From: Trichinella spiralis
Lineage: Eukaryota > Nematoda > Enoplea > Trichinellida > Trichinellidae
Direction: 5' to 3'
Assembly (NCBI GenBank): GCA_000181795.3
Contig: CM012955.1
Span: 8,095,242 to 8,159,241, forward strand
DNA length: 64,000 nucleotides
Within the stretch, counting starts at the first letter, position 1. Each line of letters begins with the position of its first letter. Made by a program: the position numbers and the translations under genes. Positions 1-16,133 of this stretch are shown here, piece by piece. The notes under the pieces were generated by a model that saw only the letters and a program-made list of their open reading frames with translations, was not told the DNA's origin and searched no databases.

Positions 1-1966
1 AATTATATATTTAAGTTATGTTAATTGTAAGTTAGTATGTCTCAGATTCGATTTTTCTCAAACCTCAAGAAAGATTTTCCTGTTATTTGAAACATTCATG
101 CGCTACACAAACACCAACAAACGCACAGAAACATACATTCAAACATACACTCAAATACCCACATACCCGCACAGTCAGATACACAAATACTTAGATACAC
201 ATACACATACACATACACTAAAAATTTTTAGAGTTTACAAATAAAATTATGATAAAGAAAATTCACCAATCTTACCAACCACTTTGTTGGCTGTGTATCT
301 AATTGTGGAGAACTATCACAAAAAGATAAAGCAATGTACTTTGAAATTTCTGATCAGTTACCAGAAATGGCTAAAAATGTTTTTAATAACAGTCATGAAG
401 ACTATCCTCAACGAAAAAATTACAATTCATCGGAAATGCAGTAGTTATCCAACATATAAACATTACAGTCAAATGCATAGTCAGGAATTAATTGTAACAA
501 CAAAAAGCCAGTTAAAATATCATACATTTGTTTAATTTATTTTACAGAATAAATGAACCAAGTTTCATTTATCACTGATTTTAATTTTTTTTATCAATTT
601 AAGATATCTAAAAGATTAGCTATTCGAAATGACAAAAAGTGATATCTGAAATTCCCGAAAAAAAGAAAGCGCTTCATAAAAACAAAATAAATAACAATTT
701 TAAATCTTTAAATCATTTTAAAAGATGTGTTTCCAATTAAAATTTATAAATTTTTAACATTTTACACTCCTTAATTCCATACGAAGCAACAGCTCAACCC
801 CCACTTCCCCTCCGAAAGGATTTTACACGAATAAGTTACATTAACAAAAGTATATATGTAATATAAATTACTTATTTAAGTTCGTTTGTTCGTTAGTTGA
901 AATTTAGAAATATATTACCCGAGAAAGAAAAGGAACGAAATTTTCTTTCTGGCACAGCTTCTCTCCTAACGCCGAAGCTTTTACTCGGAGATTCCTGAAA
1001 TAAAATATAGCATAAAACACATTATAAAATATTTAATTATGAACAGTCACCATGAATAGTCAGAACTGAGTTAAATGAATACCGATATGATCAACTGTAA
1101 ACTGTTAACTGGCAAGGAAACTGCCCCTGTACAGTATTTAATGTTACCTTTATGTCACTTTTATTGAAGATACTGTAGCAATTTATTTTTAGACTATTCA
1201 AAAACTGCATAAAAATTTACTTTTACTCGCAATTGACGTTTAAAATTATTCCAAATTTATTGAATTTTATAAAACAATTTTTAATATTTCGTTTTCAGAA
1301 GTTAAAATAATCTTACATATGAAGTGCAATCAGTTTTTTGCTTCATTTGTTAGAAAAATTGGTTCCATATTTACCTCGCTACACGACATGTTAATTTCAA
1401 CTTATTTCTAATTTTTGTATAAGAATATAATTAAAAAATGGTTTACTTACATACATTAGCAATGTTGTTTGTAAGCATAAAACTGGAAAATCACTGCAAG
1501 CATATTTGTAGCAGTTTTGCAATTTTTTAACAATAAATAAAATAAAAAAGAAAAAATATGCAATTGTTTTCGTAAAAAAATTAATTTTGACATTGGTAAC
1601 TTTAATTTTTATTTTGTGTAAAGACTACCGAAAACTTTAAAAATTTTTGTTCAGATGATATAAGCTCAGCTGTTTCTATAACCATCAAGTGGAAACATTT
1701 TTGTTTCACTTTTTTAAATTATATCGTACATGAGCACAGAAATGCCAAACGCATTACATTAATAGAAAAATAAAATATAAGTCAGCTATTGCATATCAGA
1801 ATTGTGGCCGTATGAAGCCTTCGTTCACGGTATCTTGATGTTTCAATTCTTTCTCTCTTTCTTTCTTCGTCGTGAATTTTCTGCTTATGGTACGTCCTGC
1901 TGATGAAAGGCTACATATGGAAAAAGTGAAATGACCAGATTATGGAAATGTTATCACGCGTAAGTA
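1..1966. other. intergenic, no supported gene
   Basis: I see no convincing coding exon here. About 94-220 is a low-complexity stretch rich in CA and ACAT units. A basic, charged stretch readable on the minus strand at about 1800-1905 could be an alternative terminal exon of the next gene (see that entry), but nothing decides it. Confidence 0.5.
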
Positions 1967-2992
1967 CTATTTAGCAGCTTCTTGCCACGTCACATCCACT
2001 TCATCAGGATCTTCCAATTGCACTTTCTCGCAATTTTCGCCACTGTCATATTTCTATATATGTAAGTAAAGATAATCAAGTACCAATCAGTCTGCATCAT
2101 CTCATAATTTTTTGACCGAATCTTCGATAAGTTTCAAGCAGTTGAATTCGAAATAGTTACCTTTATTTTCGGATTGTAACTTTGAAACGAAAATCGACTA
2201 TTCGACAGGTGTTCCACTTCAGCGAAGCTTTGTCGCGCTACAGAAATTTCTCTTAAAAAAATTAAAAGCATCATCACCTAGTTGAACAATTGAAAAACTT
2301 TGCTTAAACGTTTTGTTCTTCGCTTCTCCACGTTCCTGTTCCAATCTCACTTTGGTCGGCCGCATGAACTATAATGAAAATTACAAAAGTAAAAAACAAA
2401 GCAAAAATAAGTGAACATGAATTTCATAAAGCAAACTTTTAAGCTCAAACAAATGTTCGACAATGACATCTTGCCCAAGTATTGGGTTCTTCACGCTAGA
2501 AGTACGCAAAACTGAACATTGGAAAAAAGCACAAATAATGCAAGTCTGGAAGCGTAAAATATTATTCAAAATGAAATTCTCGTTGTTAACGATCAGATCA
2601 ACAAGAATAATCAAATTTCACTTTATCTTCTTTTTTTTACTATAAAGCCCATATATTATCAGAATGCGAATAAATAATTAATATTTATGTGAACCAAGAA
2701 AAGAAAACCTAAAGCTGAAATACCAATCGCAAAATACTGGCCAATATAACCACAAAAATAATTTCTATCAGTCAAGAAGTAACACTGTACCTTAATTAAC
2801 ACTTTTTACAACCAAAAACATCACAATAAAATAGCTGTATAGCATACACAACTGATAATAAAATTTCATATAATACATGCATGTAATATATATATACATA
2901 ATCAATCAGAAACAAACATGATCACGACTAACAAACAAAAAAAGTCACAAATATATAGTGTTAGGTGTAATTTTTTCACTGATTTTCTCCAT
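1967..2992 (-). CDS. unidentified small multi-exon gene (about 120 aa)
   Basis: Four exons join in phase on the minus strand: 2511-2417, 2368-2278, 2237-2161 and 2053-1967 (stop TAG at 1967-1969). A 13-nt first exon at 2992-2980 (ATG, then a GT donor) also fits the phase but is very tentative. The product is charged and probably helical, with a stretch ending FELKSLLYEIH, a basic segment RLEQERGEAKNKTFKQ, and the acidic tail EDPDEVDVTWQEAAK. I do not recognise the family. The stop lies right at a possible GT donor (1967), so an alternative end spliced to an Arg/Lys/Glu-rich exon at about 1905-1780 is possible. It lies 283 bp downstream of Rab2 on the same strand. Matching phases across three introns argue for a real gene; lack of homology keeps confidence low. 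Confidence 0.42.
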
Positions 2993-3274
2993 TTGAAGAG
3001 TTACAGAATGAATGCATCAAAGAAAAACGATATAAAGTTGTAAGAAATCATTTGATAGATAAGAATTGAAAACAAAAATGACAAAGACAAAAATGGAGAA
3101 AAAATGTAAAGAAGAAAAATTAATTGGACGACCGACAAGCACATAGCACATTTGACACACTGAATCAAAAAGAAAAACATGGAAAAACCATTTCAATCCA
3201 AGTTTGGAATCATGTTCTATAATTTGAAAAAAAGAATAGCTATCCGAAGCATAATTTTCTTTGTTTGCTTATTT

Positions 3275-6261
<2,987 letters not shown>

Positions 6262-7083
6262 GCTGAAGAACGTTGTGACAACTATCAACAAAACGAAACA
6301 TGACACACAGTGTCTTCCACATGACTAATTTGACAATCAGGTATAAATTTTATACGCTATTTTTAAGTGCTACAGTCGAGCAATTAAATCACACAAGAAT
6401 ATGTAAAATTGTCATGCATAATACATATTTAATTGCTTCATTGCTATGCATTTTGAATGTTTTTCTCGTATTTTTTATCAATTTCATTAATTTCCTTAAA
6501 ATGCAAAATATTTTTTTCACTGAGTCTGAAGTTCAACGACTTTTAAATTTTTAAATCCGTCAAAAGTCATGCACTTTAAAATTGTTATACTTATATTCAA
6601 ATAAAAATAAAAAAATAAATTGTTTTTCTAATTTACGGTAATTATACAACACTGCACAGTTACAATAATTTAAATCTTCTCAACTAACAGTTTAACCTGT
6701 TTTCATTCTCTTTTCCTTATTTAAATCACATAACTAATCAGCAGTTTTACACTAAACAACTTTAAAAACATAGATGGCAACATTTTACCAATTTAGACAT
6801 ATAATTTATCCGTATATTTCATATAAAAGATTTTACTGAGTAATCATAAACTAGCAAATGTTCTATTTTTTTAATTTCTTAATCCACTCTTCTTTATGCA
6901 CACACATAAATATACAAATATAAATATAAATAAAGAAATAAATATGTATGCATAATGAAGAATCAATTAAAAAATTTTTTAAATGTAATTTCAATACTTG
7001 CCATCACTGTCTAAGTGATGAATTACTAAAAAAATGATGATATAATGTTCAATGAATGTATCCTAACAACATGGATGAATCGA
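6262..7083. other. intergenic between Rab2 start and CSTF3 end
   Basis: AT-rich DNA that must include the Rab2 promoter and the CSTF3 3' flank. I see no coding exon or repeat of note. Confidence 0.5.
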
Positions 7084-10000
7084 CTATAAAGCAGTCGCCA
7101 TAGATGGTAAATTTATTGTTCTCTGCATTTGTCTTCGTTTGTGATAGACATTTACTTTGGCTAGCTCTTCAGACGTGTACAGCGGCTCCTCGTCTGAATC
7201 AGAGAAGCTTCCACTTCTCTTTTTCCTCTCCATCTCTTCCTAAAATCGAAACGTAAAGTGTGTAAAATTGAAAACAGCATCAATAACACAATTCATTGAC
7301 CTTTGCTTCTATGCTATCAACGTAAAGCTTCATTGCTACACCAATCTGATTTAATATTTTATCTTTTTCAGATCCGGGATTCGAAATTTTGGACGTTTTC
7401 TTTTGTGCACTATGCGGATAGATACGACATAACGAATTCAAAATTTCTTCCGCATTCACCTCAATAGGAGAAGCGGATGGCTTAGGTAAACAATAGGTAA
7501 TATGATGCGCAGCATGAAGTGGAATCACTTCTTCTTCTCCTTTAACTCTTATTACTTCTTCCTCTTCTTCTTCTTTTCCTTCTTCTTCTTCTTCTTCTCG
7601 TTCTTCATCTTCTTCATCACGATATAATTCTTTTTCTTCCTGTCCATTGCCATCCTCAGGATATTCACCTTAAAGCAGTAGTATAATTTTGAACTGAATA
7701 ACTGAAAACATATTTCTCTTTACGTAAACAACTCCACAGTGGTAATTTCGGTACAAAACGTTGCATTCCTGACACATCTGGCTTTGGTTTCGTCTTATCC
7801 GACACAATAATTTGCACTTTCGTTTTCAGTTCTGCAAATATTTCATTCTTTGAAGATTCCAATTTCTACAACAACACAAAAAACACTTAGCATTTTCATA
7901 GTGTAATTACAGTGTAACATAGCAACGGAATATAAATTTTCCTACTAATTTAAAAAATAATTAAAACGAACAGTTCTCAAAGTATATAACAATTAAATTT
8001 CTTGATAAGATATTCATTACAAGATAATCGGTCGCTGGCAGTTGTTTATATGAGCATGGAAGAAGAGTACCATATCGACACAAATCAATATAAAGACCTG
8101 AACTTTTCACTCCGTAGTGTTTTTGTAAGCACTTCCCTCGACGCTGGAAAACATCCTTGATCTCTTCTGAATTGCCAACACATTGTACATAATTGCAATA
8201 TTTATTCCAAAATTCCCTAAATCAAATTAAGAAAATAAAGACAAAATTATACGACCATTCAAAAAGAACTGAACTACTGAAGAAAACTAAAAAGCGAAGA
8301 AATTAAAATTTAAATAATGCTTTAAAATGCTCCCCAGAACAATAATAAAACGTGATTTACAGAAGTTGGTTAACTGGCAGGTTTTCAGTATTTAAAAGAC
8401 GTTCCACCACTGAGCGGAAATTCGTATTTTCTAAATGGACTGAAAGAAAAACGTACTTTTTTCCATTATATATATTTCAAGAAAAGAACAGGCATTTTTT
8501 ACTATTTAACTGTTTCAGATAATCCAAATAGCATTCGACAAGATCCGGCTTTGGGCCAAATATCTGAAGGGCCATTTCAAATATTTTCGACGCAACTGTT
8601 TCATCCTAAAATAACTAATCAGTGAAACATTGAATCTATAAAGAAAAAATTCTTTTGAGCCTACTTTACAACAACGATATTCCATAAAAGCAGCAGCGAC
8701 GTAAACATGATATTCACATCTTTCATCTTCGCGGGCTTTTTTGAATAATGCTCTTGCGCTTTTAATACCTTCAGTTCGACGAAAATATTTCATAAACTGT
8801 ATATATGCCTGTAATAATAAATTACAATAAAACTCGGTGTAAACCAGTTGAGGAAAACATAAAAATATTCATACCAAAGTTGGATTAACGTCGTTACACT
8901 CAACTAAGCGATTGTATATTACTTGAGTTTTATCAAATTTCATACGCTGCTCTTCAAAATCTGCATAAGCGAAATGTAGTAACATGTTATTCAATTTCAG
9001 AGAATGAACTGCCCGTTCAAATAAAGATATATTTGCGTTCATTAATGACATGCCCAATTTTGCATCCTCAAAAATAAATAAAAATTTGCACGCATTATCA
9101 AAAGACATAAAAACATACCCCACGTTCCATCAACAAATCACTAGCCTGCTGAATGAATACAGATGCTTCGTACCAAATATTACAGTGAAAACTGAAACAA
9201 AGTAGTGCTTGTTCATATGCATAAATCACTAAAAAAATAGATAAATAAAATTATTGCATACAAGGAACAGAATGAAATAAGTTATAAAACTCAAAATACC
9301 ACGCTTCGCATAAAGTGCGTAATCGTCAGTTTGCAATGGATTGGATTTCTCCCAATCAATTAATTGCTTCCACAAAGCAAACTGTCGGAATTCAGATAGA
9401 GTGCGCCTTGGTGGAACAGAAACTTTGTTGCGATTCAATCCGCGCATTACAGTTTCCATCTCTTTCATCACTCGACGAGCTGACTGATAATCACGATGTT
9501 TATCCGCAATTAGCTTCTCCGCCAACACTGGATTAACACTCTAAAATAACTTCATTTTTTCACTTATTTAAAAAATTGAATTAAAAGTAAACATATTTCA
9601 AATGCTTTACAAGCAAATGATTTATGCAAAATATAATTTTTTAAAAGTTTCACGAACCTTTTCCCAAGCGCAATACTCTGACCATAGAAGTTCCACATTC
9701 GTCAATGGAGTCGACACACCCCGGTGGTAGACCTTTCGAACTGCGCTGATTCTTTGATTTTCCGCATAGCCACCAACAGCTTGACTAAATAAAATCATCC
9801 AATTTGTGAAAAATAAAAATTAAAGAAAAAGCTGTAACGTCAATTCACCCACATACACTGATTTCAGGAAGGAAACATAATCGGTGTAAACCTGATAACT
9901 TTGTATATCGAATCCAATTTTCTCCATGGCAAAGTCATACACATGCGCCATTTGTTCTCTTAAATGTTCCATAACATGTACAATATTCTGTATAAAAAAA

Positions 10001-10634
10001 TAAGCAATTCAAAATTATGCTGAAACTTTCTCACTGAAAGCTTAACAAACTGCCCTTTGTTTCTCGGACATATCGGACGTAGCATTTCCACAATTCGATA
10101 TGCAATACTTTGGGTAAACATCGCTGAAAAAGCTATACGCACAAAACAATGCACATAAACAGCAAATAAATGAATAAATAAAACTAATAAATGAGCAAAT
10201 TCATAAATAAAACTGCCGCCTACTTTTTCCGCTTCTTCGTAATTCTGAGCACGAATCTAAAACATAAATCAATTATTGAATTCAAGTTTAAAAGCTTAAA
10301 ACTCAAAATTAAGAAGGTTTATTTAAAATAAAAAATACAATAAAATGCTTTCCAAATTTCATTAACACGTAAATAATTTTATTTACTTCTTGCTCTACAT
10401 AATACCGCCAAAAACGACCACACACTGGAAAATTTTCCACAAGTCGCTCAAAAAAAGGACGGCTTTCTGCAATTGGTTTTTTCTACAAAAACGTTAATGT
10501 ATGTGAAGAACAAGATGAAGAGCATTCAACTTATAAACCAAATGTTCTCGCAGAAGCATGTACCATGCTTCAATATCATATGCATCCCCTTTTACACGAC
10601 TTTCTGGACTAATCTGCATGATGACACCTGCCAT
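7084..10634 (-). CDS. suf-1: cleavage stimulation factor subunit 3 (CstF-77, Suppressor of forked)
   Basis: HAT-repeat scaffold of the CstF complex, which acts in mRNA 3'-end cleavage and polyadenylation in the nucleus. Sixteen exons join in phase (first 10634-10539, last 7239-7084), predicting 760 aa; human CSTF3 is 717. The chain follows the family closely. Examples are [65 protein letters not shown] and [18 protein letters not shown]. The C-terminus [12 protein letters not shown] corresponds to the conserved Rna14/CstF-77 C-terminal motif. An acidic insert of about 40 residues (7672-7530, mostly GAA/GAG codons) precedes the monkey-tail region and probably accounts for the extra length. A 3' splice-site sequence lies 7 nt before the ATG. 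Confidence 0.96.
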
Positions 10635-12146
10635 TGATAACCTACAAAAATCATATTAACACTAAAAATAATGTTCTCACTTATGAACTCAAGCTATTTT
10701 GATTTAACATTCAAATATTAAAAAATTTATAAACCTTTAAGTTGCAAACTGATCGATTAAAAGATACTAGTAAATGTCGCAAAGTTTAAATATGATAGAT
10801 AACTTCAATTAACAAAGTTTAAAAAACTACACCTAAATCGTAGCAAATTCTTTAGAGTTATGCTATTTACTTCCTAAAAAATTAGGATGAAACATATAAA
10901 ATGCATAGATGATAAATCTACAATAACACATTTAACATTTTCAATAGCAGTGGTTCATAAATATATACCTTTCAAAAACAATGAAATTTCTGTATGCCGA
11001 GTTCTTCAACTGAATATTTAAAACTCAGATCGGATCATGAAAAACTAAATCTTTGCTTACACTTAAAAATGATCGTGTTCAACAAAAATTCAAAAAAAAA
11101 CTAATTTTTATTTGTTAATATTTCGAGACATAAATACAGTAAGCTAACATGTAATTAAGTATTATTCCATTTGATCTTATTATAATTTTTATTTATAAAT
11201 TAATTCAGTTTTCAGTTTAATAGTTTTTTCATATTTATGATGTGTCTACAAACCAATTTCCAATTTTGATATTCAATTTCAAGTATGAGTGTTACCAGCT
11301 TAGATTTTAAGAAAAATAGAACATCAGGTTTTATTAGTAAATTTTAAAAAAATATCAAGTTAAAAAAGCAGTTAATTATTCATTTCGTTTTATTCATCAG
11401 TTATTTAATAATGAAGTTATCAATCAGGCAAGACTGGCAGAACACACTATTACAGATAAGCATTTGAATTGTAATCCTAGTAATTGAAATACGGCTTTGT
11501 TATTTCTTCATTTCAAATTTTTATATGCTTTTAGAAAAATCTGAATTTTTAATCGTCTTTTCGTAACTGCGTTTCTGGATTTGTAGTAGAGATTAAAAAC
11601 CGATTTTCAGTGTAAAACAGCTTTCTCTTCGAATGGATAATAGCTCTTTTGAAAATTTGCTAGAACAACTACTCGGCACCTTATAATCACTGAATTTTTC
11701 TAACAGAAAAATACAGAAAGAATAAGGATGTGCATGCATAAGATTAGGACTACAGTATACTTTTAATACCAAGTTACATCAGAACTGACAGGAATATTAA
11801 CCGTTTCTTTAAGTAGTATGCATATCTGCAAACGTAAAAAACTAAATAAAAATTTCTTACAACAATATACAAAAAATTTTATTTTATATCATTTCTTTTC
11901 TTCAAATGAATCGTTTCAGGTCCTCCAAATTGGGATGTTTAAAACTATCATAAAATTTATATTGCGTATAAGTGACCATAAAAATATTTTACTTTTTATT
12001 TTTATCGGAATTTTTTAATCATATAAACCATTTATCATTTTATATAATAAAAATATGTTGACACCAAATCTATTCAAGTAAGCTTTCAATATTCCATTTT
12101 ATTTCATATTCAAAAAATTTCCATTTTTATTCTTCAATAGTCTTCT
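10635..12146. other. intergenic, nothing recognised
   Basis: 1.5 kb of AT-rich DNA between the CSTF3 start and the prohibitin-2 stop. I see no exon pairs, tandem repeats or RNA genes in it. Confidence 0.5.
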
Positions 12147-13929
12147 TTACTTTTTCTTAGGCTTCAATGCAACTTGCTCCACACTGGTGAAAAAATCATC
12201 ATCAGCCAAATTCAGCATTAAACTCCCAGTATTCAAATAGGCACGGTTAGCTGACTGAGCAAGCTAAAATAAAGCATTATTTTCCATTATTTATATCTAC
12301 ACTTTAGAAAAAAAATTCTCACCGTTCGTGCAATGTTCTGTGCAGCTCTTATTTTTCTCAATTTCAAATATCCGGGATCCTTCCCTAGCGCTTCACCAAT
12401 CTATCATACAAACAGAATATTTACATATATTTAAATTACACACACTTAAATTTATAAATCTTTCAATGTATGGGATCTCAGATTACTAAAGATGAAAATC
12501 ATTTCTCAATTTCTGTTAACTTTGTTTTCGTTGAATGTCAGCGCAGGAATGGTTACAGATAAGACTGTGTGATAAAAAGCGCTTCATTATGTCAGTCTGA
12601 TTTTACAGCGAACAAGAACTCTTCTCACTCCGCCAAGATTTCAGACTTTGTAAAATATTATTATACTTTCAACGCTCATAGAAAATTTTTCGTCACAGAC
12701 CACAACAATCACGTAAATATTGCATGAGAAAAAAACATACAAAGATTTTAGAATACAAAGAACTGCATACCAATTTCGCTGCTTGAGCTTCTCCTTGAGC
12801 TTGCACAATTTTCTGCTGCCTTTCTTGCTTGGAACGTTCAACGACAAATGCCGCTCTTTGCGCTTCTTGCGCAGCTACTTGTTTCGCTTCAACAGCTTGA
12901 GTATATTCACGTCCAAAAGACAGTTCTGTAATTGAAACATCGTCGAGAATGATGTGAAAATCTCTCGCTCTTTCCACAAGTTGCTTTCGAATTAACAAAG
13001 ATACTTGCTGACGCTGAGTGATCAACTGTGAAGCGTTGAACTTCGCCACAACACTCTTTAAAACCTAAATTATGAAATAATAGTACACAGTTATTAAGCA
13101 TTGTATGCAAAATTAATATATCGCATTAGCAAAATAAACAAAATCATATTAACTAATCAATAAATATCATTTATATTAATTTTATTTAAATAAAAAAATT
13201 ACTTCATTGATGATAGATGGTAGAACTCTTTCATCCCAATCGACACCCAGTGTTCGGTATATTTTCGGTAAATATGCCGCGTCTGGTCGTGATAAAACGC
13301 GCAAAGAAATATTCACCATTTGCAAATCTAAATAACCATTTATGCCGAAAATTGAATTATTAATAAAACTATTTTCACGCCTACGGCTCACAGCCCACGC
13401 ATTCACACTACACCTAATATAATCACATTTTTATTAAGGAAATGAAAATATTCGTTCATTAAAAATAATGTTATTATATTTTAACACGATCGATAACACA
13501 ATCAACTTATTGCTAAAGTATATTCCAGCTTATAATATAATCATAATAAAGTTATATTTATATGGTATAACATCTAGCATACCCTTGCTGCCAGTTGGAC
13601 TGGTGACTTTATGTGGTCTGGCGCGTACATCGTAGATAATTGGATAGTGCAACCAAGGAATTCGAAAATGAAGTCCTTCAGTAAAAATTTCTTTCCCAAC
13701 ACCGGAAATTCGACTGAAAACAATTGCTCTGTGTCCACCATCAACTTAAAGTTATACGATATATGATTAAGCTTCATGTTAAATTTATGATTTTAATTTT
13801 ACCTGTGTAAAAACTTTGAGACAATGCGTAAGTTAAGCCAGTGGCACCTGCCAAAAGTCCAATACCGGCTGACAAACCTTTTGGGTTTCGTAACATTCGG
13901 CTCATTAAGTCCATTACTTTATCTGCCAT
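12147..13929 (-). CDS. phb-2: prohibitin-2
   Basis: Mitochondrial inner-membrane ring subunit that pairs with prohibitin-1 to stabilise respiratory proteins and cristae. Six exons join in phase: 13929-13803, 13744-13583, 13327-13203, 13064-12771, 12400-12323 and 12263-12147, giving 300 aa (human PHB2 299). An N-terminal hydrophobic anchor ([15 protein letters not shown]) precedes the SPFH domain with FRIPW and [15 protein letters not shown]. The coiled-coil segment with [14 protein letters not shown] and the [11 protein letters not shown] motif mark PHB2 rather than PHB1. It ends in three lysines. It is divergent from Derlin-1 across about 670 bp. Confidence 0.97.
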
Positions 13930-14598
13930 TTATTAAAAACTGGACGTGCTCTTGAAACAAAAGCCAAAATCCTTAAGAACAGCGTGTTAACTATCGCCAA
14001 TAATGATTCTTAGGTATGAACATACAGTAATCATAAATACATTATTAAGTTAGTCATAACTAGGAATAAGTACCGCGTGAAACCACTTTTCATTTATTTT
14101 TTATTTTAAATGTAGTATTTAATGTGTTATAATGTGATTCAAATATCGAAATTGTAATTATTTTGATATTACATATTCGTCAAAACTGTCTTTTTGACTT
14201 TTTTGATGCCAAAAATTTTCTTAATATGTATAAATAAGCTATTTAAGTTCGTTTTTGGGCAATTACAACAATAATACCCAAAAGTCGTTCACAAATTTTC
14301 AAAATCTTGGCAGCATGGAAATCATGCAGTTGCTATCACTAATCGTGATACACCAGAAAAAATACAGAATTTTCGTTTTTGTTTAATTTTTATTTATTTT
14401 TAAATAGAAATACATTTCTTCTCCAAATCTAAATATACTGTACAAATTAAAGATATGCATGTACAGTTAAATGATGACGCACATCTTGTTCATTGGTTTT
14501 TGATTTTTAATTCTTATTAGGACCGCTTTAGCAGCATTTTGTAATTGCTATTTTATTCAGTTTTGCATCTGTCTGTACGGTTGAAAAGTGGAGGCATA
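13930..14598. promoter_or_regulatory. shared divergent promoter region, prohibitin-2 / Derlin-1
   Basis: The two start codons face away from each other across this interval, so it must hold both promoters. No TATA box or other motif stands out. Both genes are housekeeping types, which fits a TATA-less bidirectional promoter; that is inference. Confidence 0.5.
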
Positions 14599-15991
14599 AT
14601 GGCAGAGAATGATTTTTCTCGATGGTATAGAAGCGTTCCAGAAATTACACGATATTGGTTTTCTGGAACCGTTGTTTTGCCAATGTTGGTTCGTTTTCGA
14701 CTTCTTGACTCATATTGGCTTTTCCTGGACTATGATCTAGTTTTTCATAAGCTTCAGGTTCACTTAGAATTATACTTATTTTCGCCTATTTCATCATTTT
14801 ATTTTTCAGATATGGCGCATAGTTACTGCGCTATTTTATTATCCTATTACACCTCAAACTGGATTCCAGTATTTGATTTTGCTCTACTTTTTATACAGCT
14901 ACTCTCTGAAATTAGAAACGGGTAATTTTTTAATTTTTGCACTATTGTGATTCACGATTTACTAAATATGTTTTGGTTTAGATGCATTTCGAGATAAGAA
15001 AGCCGATTATCTGTTCATGTTGATATTTAATTGGTTATCTGCTACTGTAAGCAATTTATATCGTATATTTTAGTGGTTTTACCGTTTCGCTAATTGTTTT
15101 TTACTTTAACTTTTGATAAAATTACATAAGACAGAGCAGGAATGTTTGCTATTTTATGTCATCTTATTGTGTTTAGGTTATTGCTTTCTTTTGCAACATA
15201 CCTATTCTTCCGGAACCTATGATACTGAGCATTTTGTATGTTTGGTGTCAGTTGAATAAAGATATGATCGTTCCGTTCTGGTTTGGTACCTATTTCAAAG
15301 CACTTTATCTTCCTTGGGCTCTGATGTTTTTCAACATGATACTTCGTGGAGGGTAATTATCATCTATAATATATATATATATATACATTTCTTTTTTCTT
15401 CTTTCAGAGGATTCAACGAGCTTGTTGGAATCCTGGTTGGACACCTTTACTTCTTTCTGGCTATCAAATATCCTCAAGAATTTGGAGGAAGATCGTTTTT
15501 GCAGACGCCGAAATTTTTGTAAGCAAAATTCAGTGACTAATAGTTGAATCATAAGTTGATTTTGATATGATTCTTTGATAAGATTACTGTAGCGTTTGAT
15601 AAAGGAATGCAAGTAACTATTTTCATAACACCTACTGTTACTACTGTAACATTTTAGTGTTAATATTTTAATGTTTAATTTAAAAGATTGTTTTCAAGTT
15701 AATATGTTCATTATTTAAGTTAGTCATTTATGGGTGTTATTTTAACATGCAAGCGGATGAATAATAAATCGCTGAATAAATATTAGATGGAGTTGAATAA
15801 TTTTTTTAAGAACTGAAGTTTGACGTTCAGTTGAATTGCGTGCTGATATGAATTGGTAACTTTTCAGGGAGCGCTTATTTCCATCTCGTCAAGGTTTTCG
15901 TGCATTCGGTCAAAATGGCGGAGTGAGAGGCAGAAATGACAGTTCAGATCAACATCGTTGGGGCCGCGGTTATGCTGTTGGCGGAAATTGA
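14599..15991 (+). CDS. Derlin-1 (rhomboid-like ERAD factor)
   Basis: Rhomboid pseudoprotease of the ER membrane that helps retrotranslocate misfolded proteins to p97/CDC48. Six exons join in phase: 14599-14757, 14810-14921, 14982-15046, 15177-15352, 15408-15518 and 15868-15991, giving 248 aa (human 251). Family marks include VPEITRYWF near the N-terminus, the WR motif in loop L1 (IWRIVTALFYYP) and the GxxxG of TM6 (GILVGHLYFF). The tail HRWGRGYAVGGN aligns with the p97-binding SHP box of Derlin-1, though less canonical. An AATAAA at 16020-16025 lies just after the stop. Its 3' end converges with that of the channel gene, with 142 bp between the two stops. Confidence 0.95.
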
Positions 15992-16133
15992 ACAGTGGTC
16001 ATTAACAGTTCTTTTGTTAAATAAAGCCCATAAAATATTAGCATAGAATGGCAACATTTAGGGTGTTAGCTTGTTCAATTGAATAAAGTGATTGAGAAAC
16101 ATGTTGTGTTCAGCTTGTTTATTTTCTTTTTGA

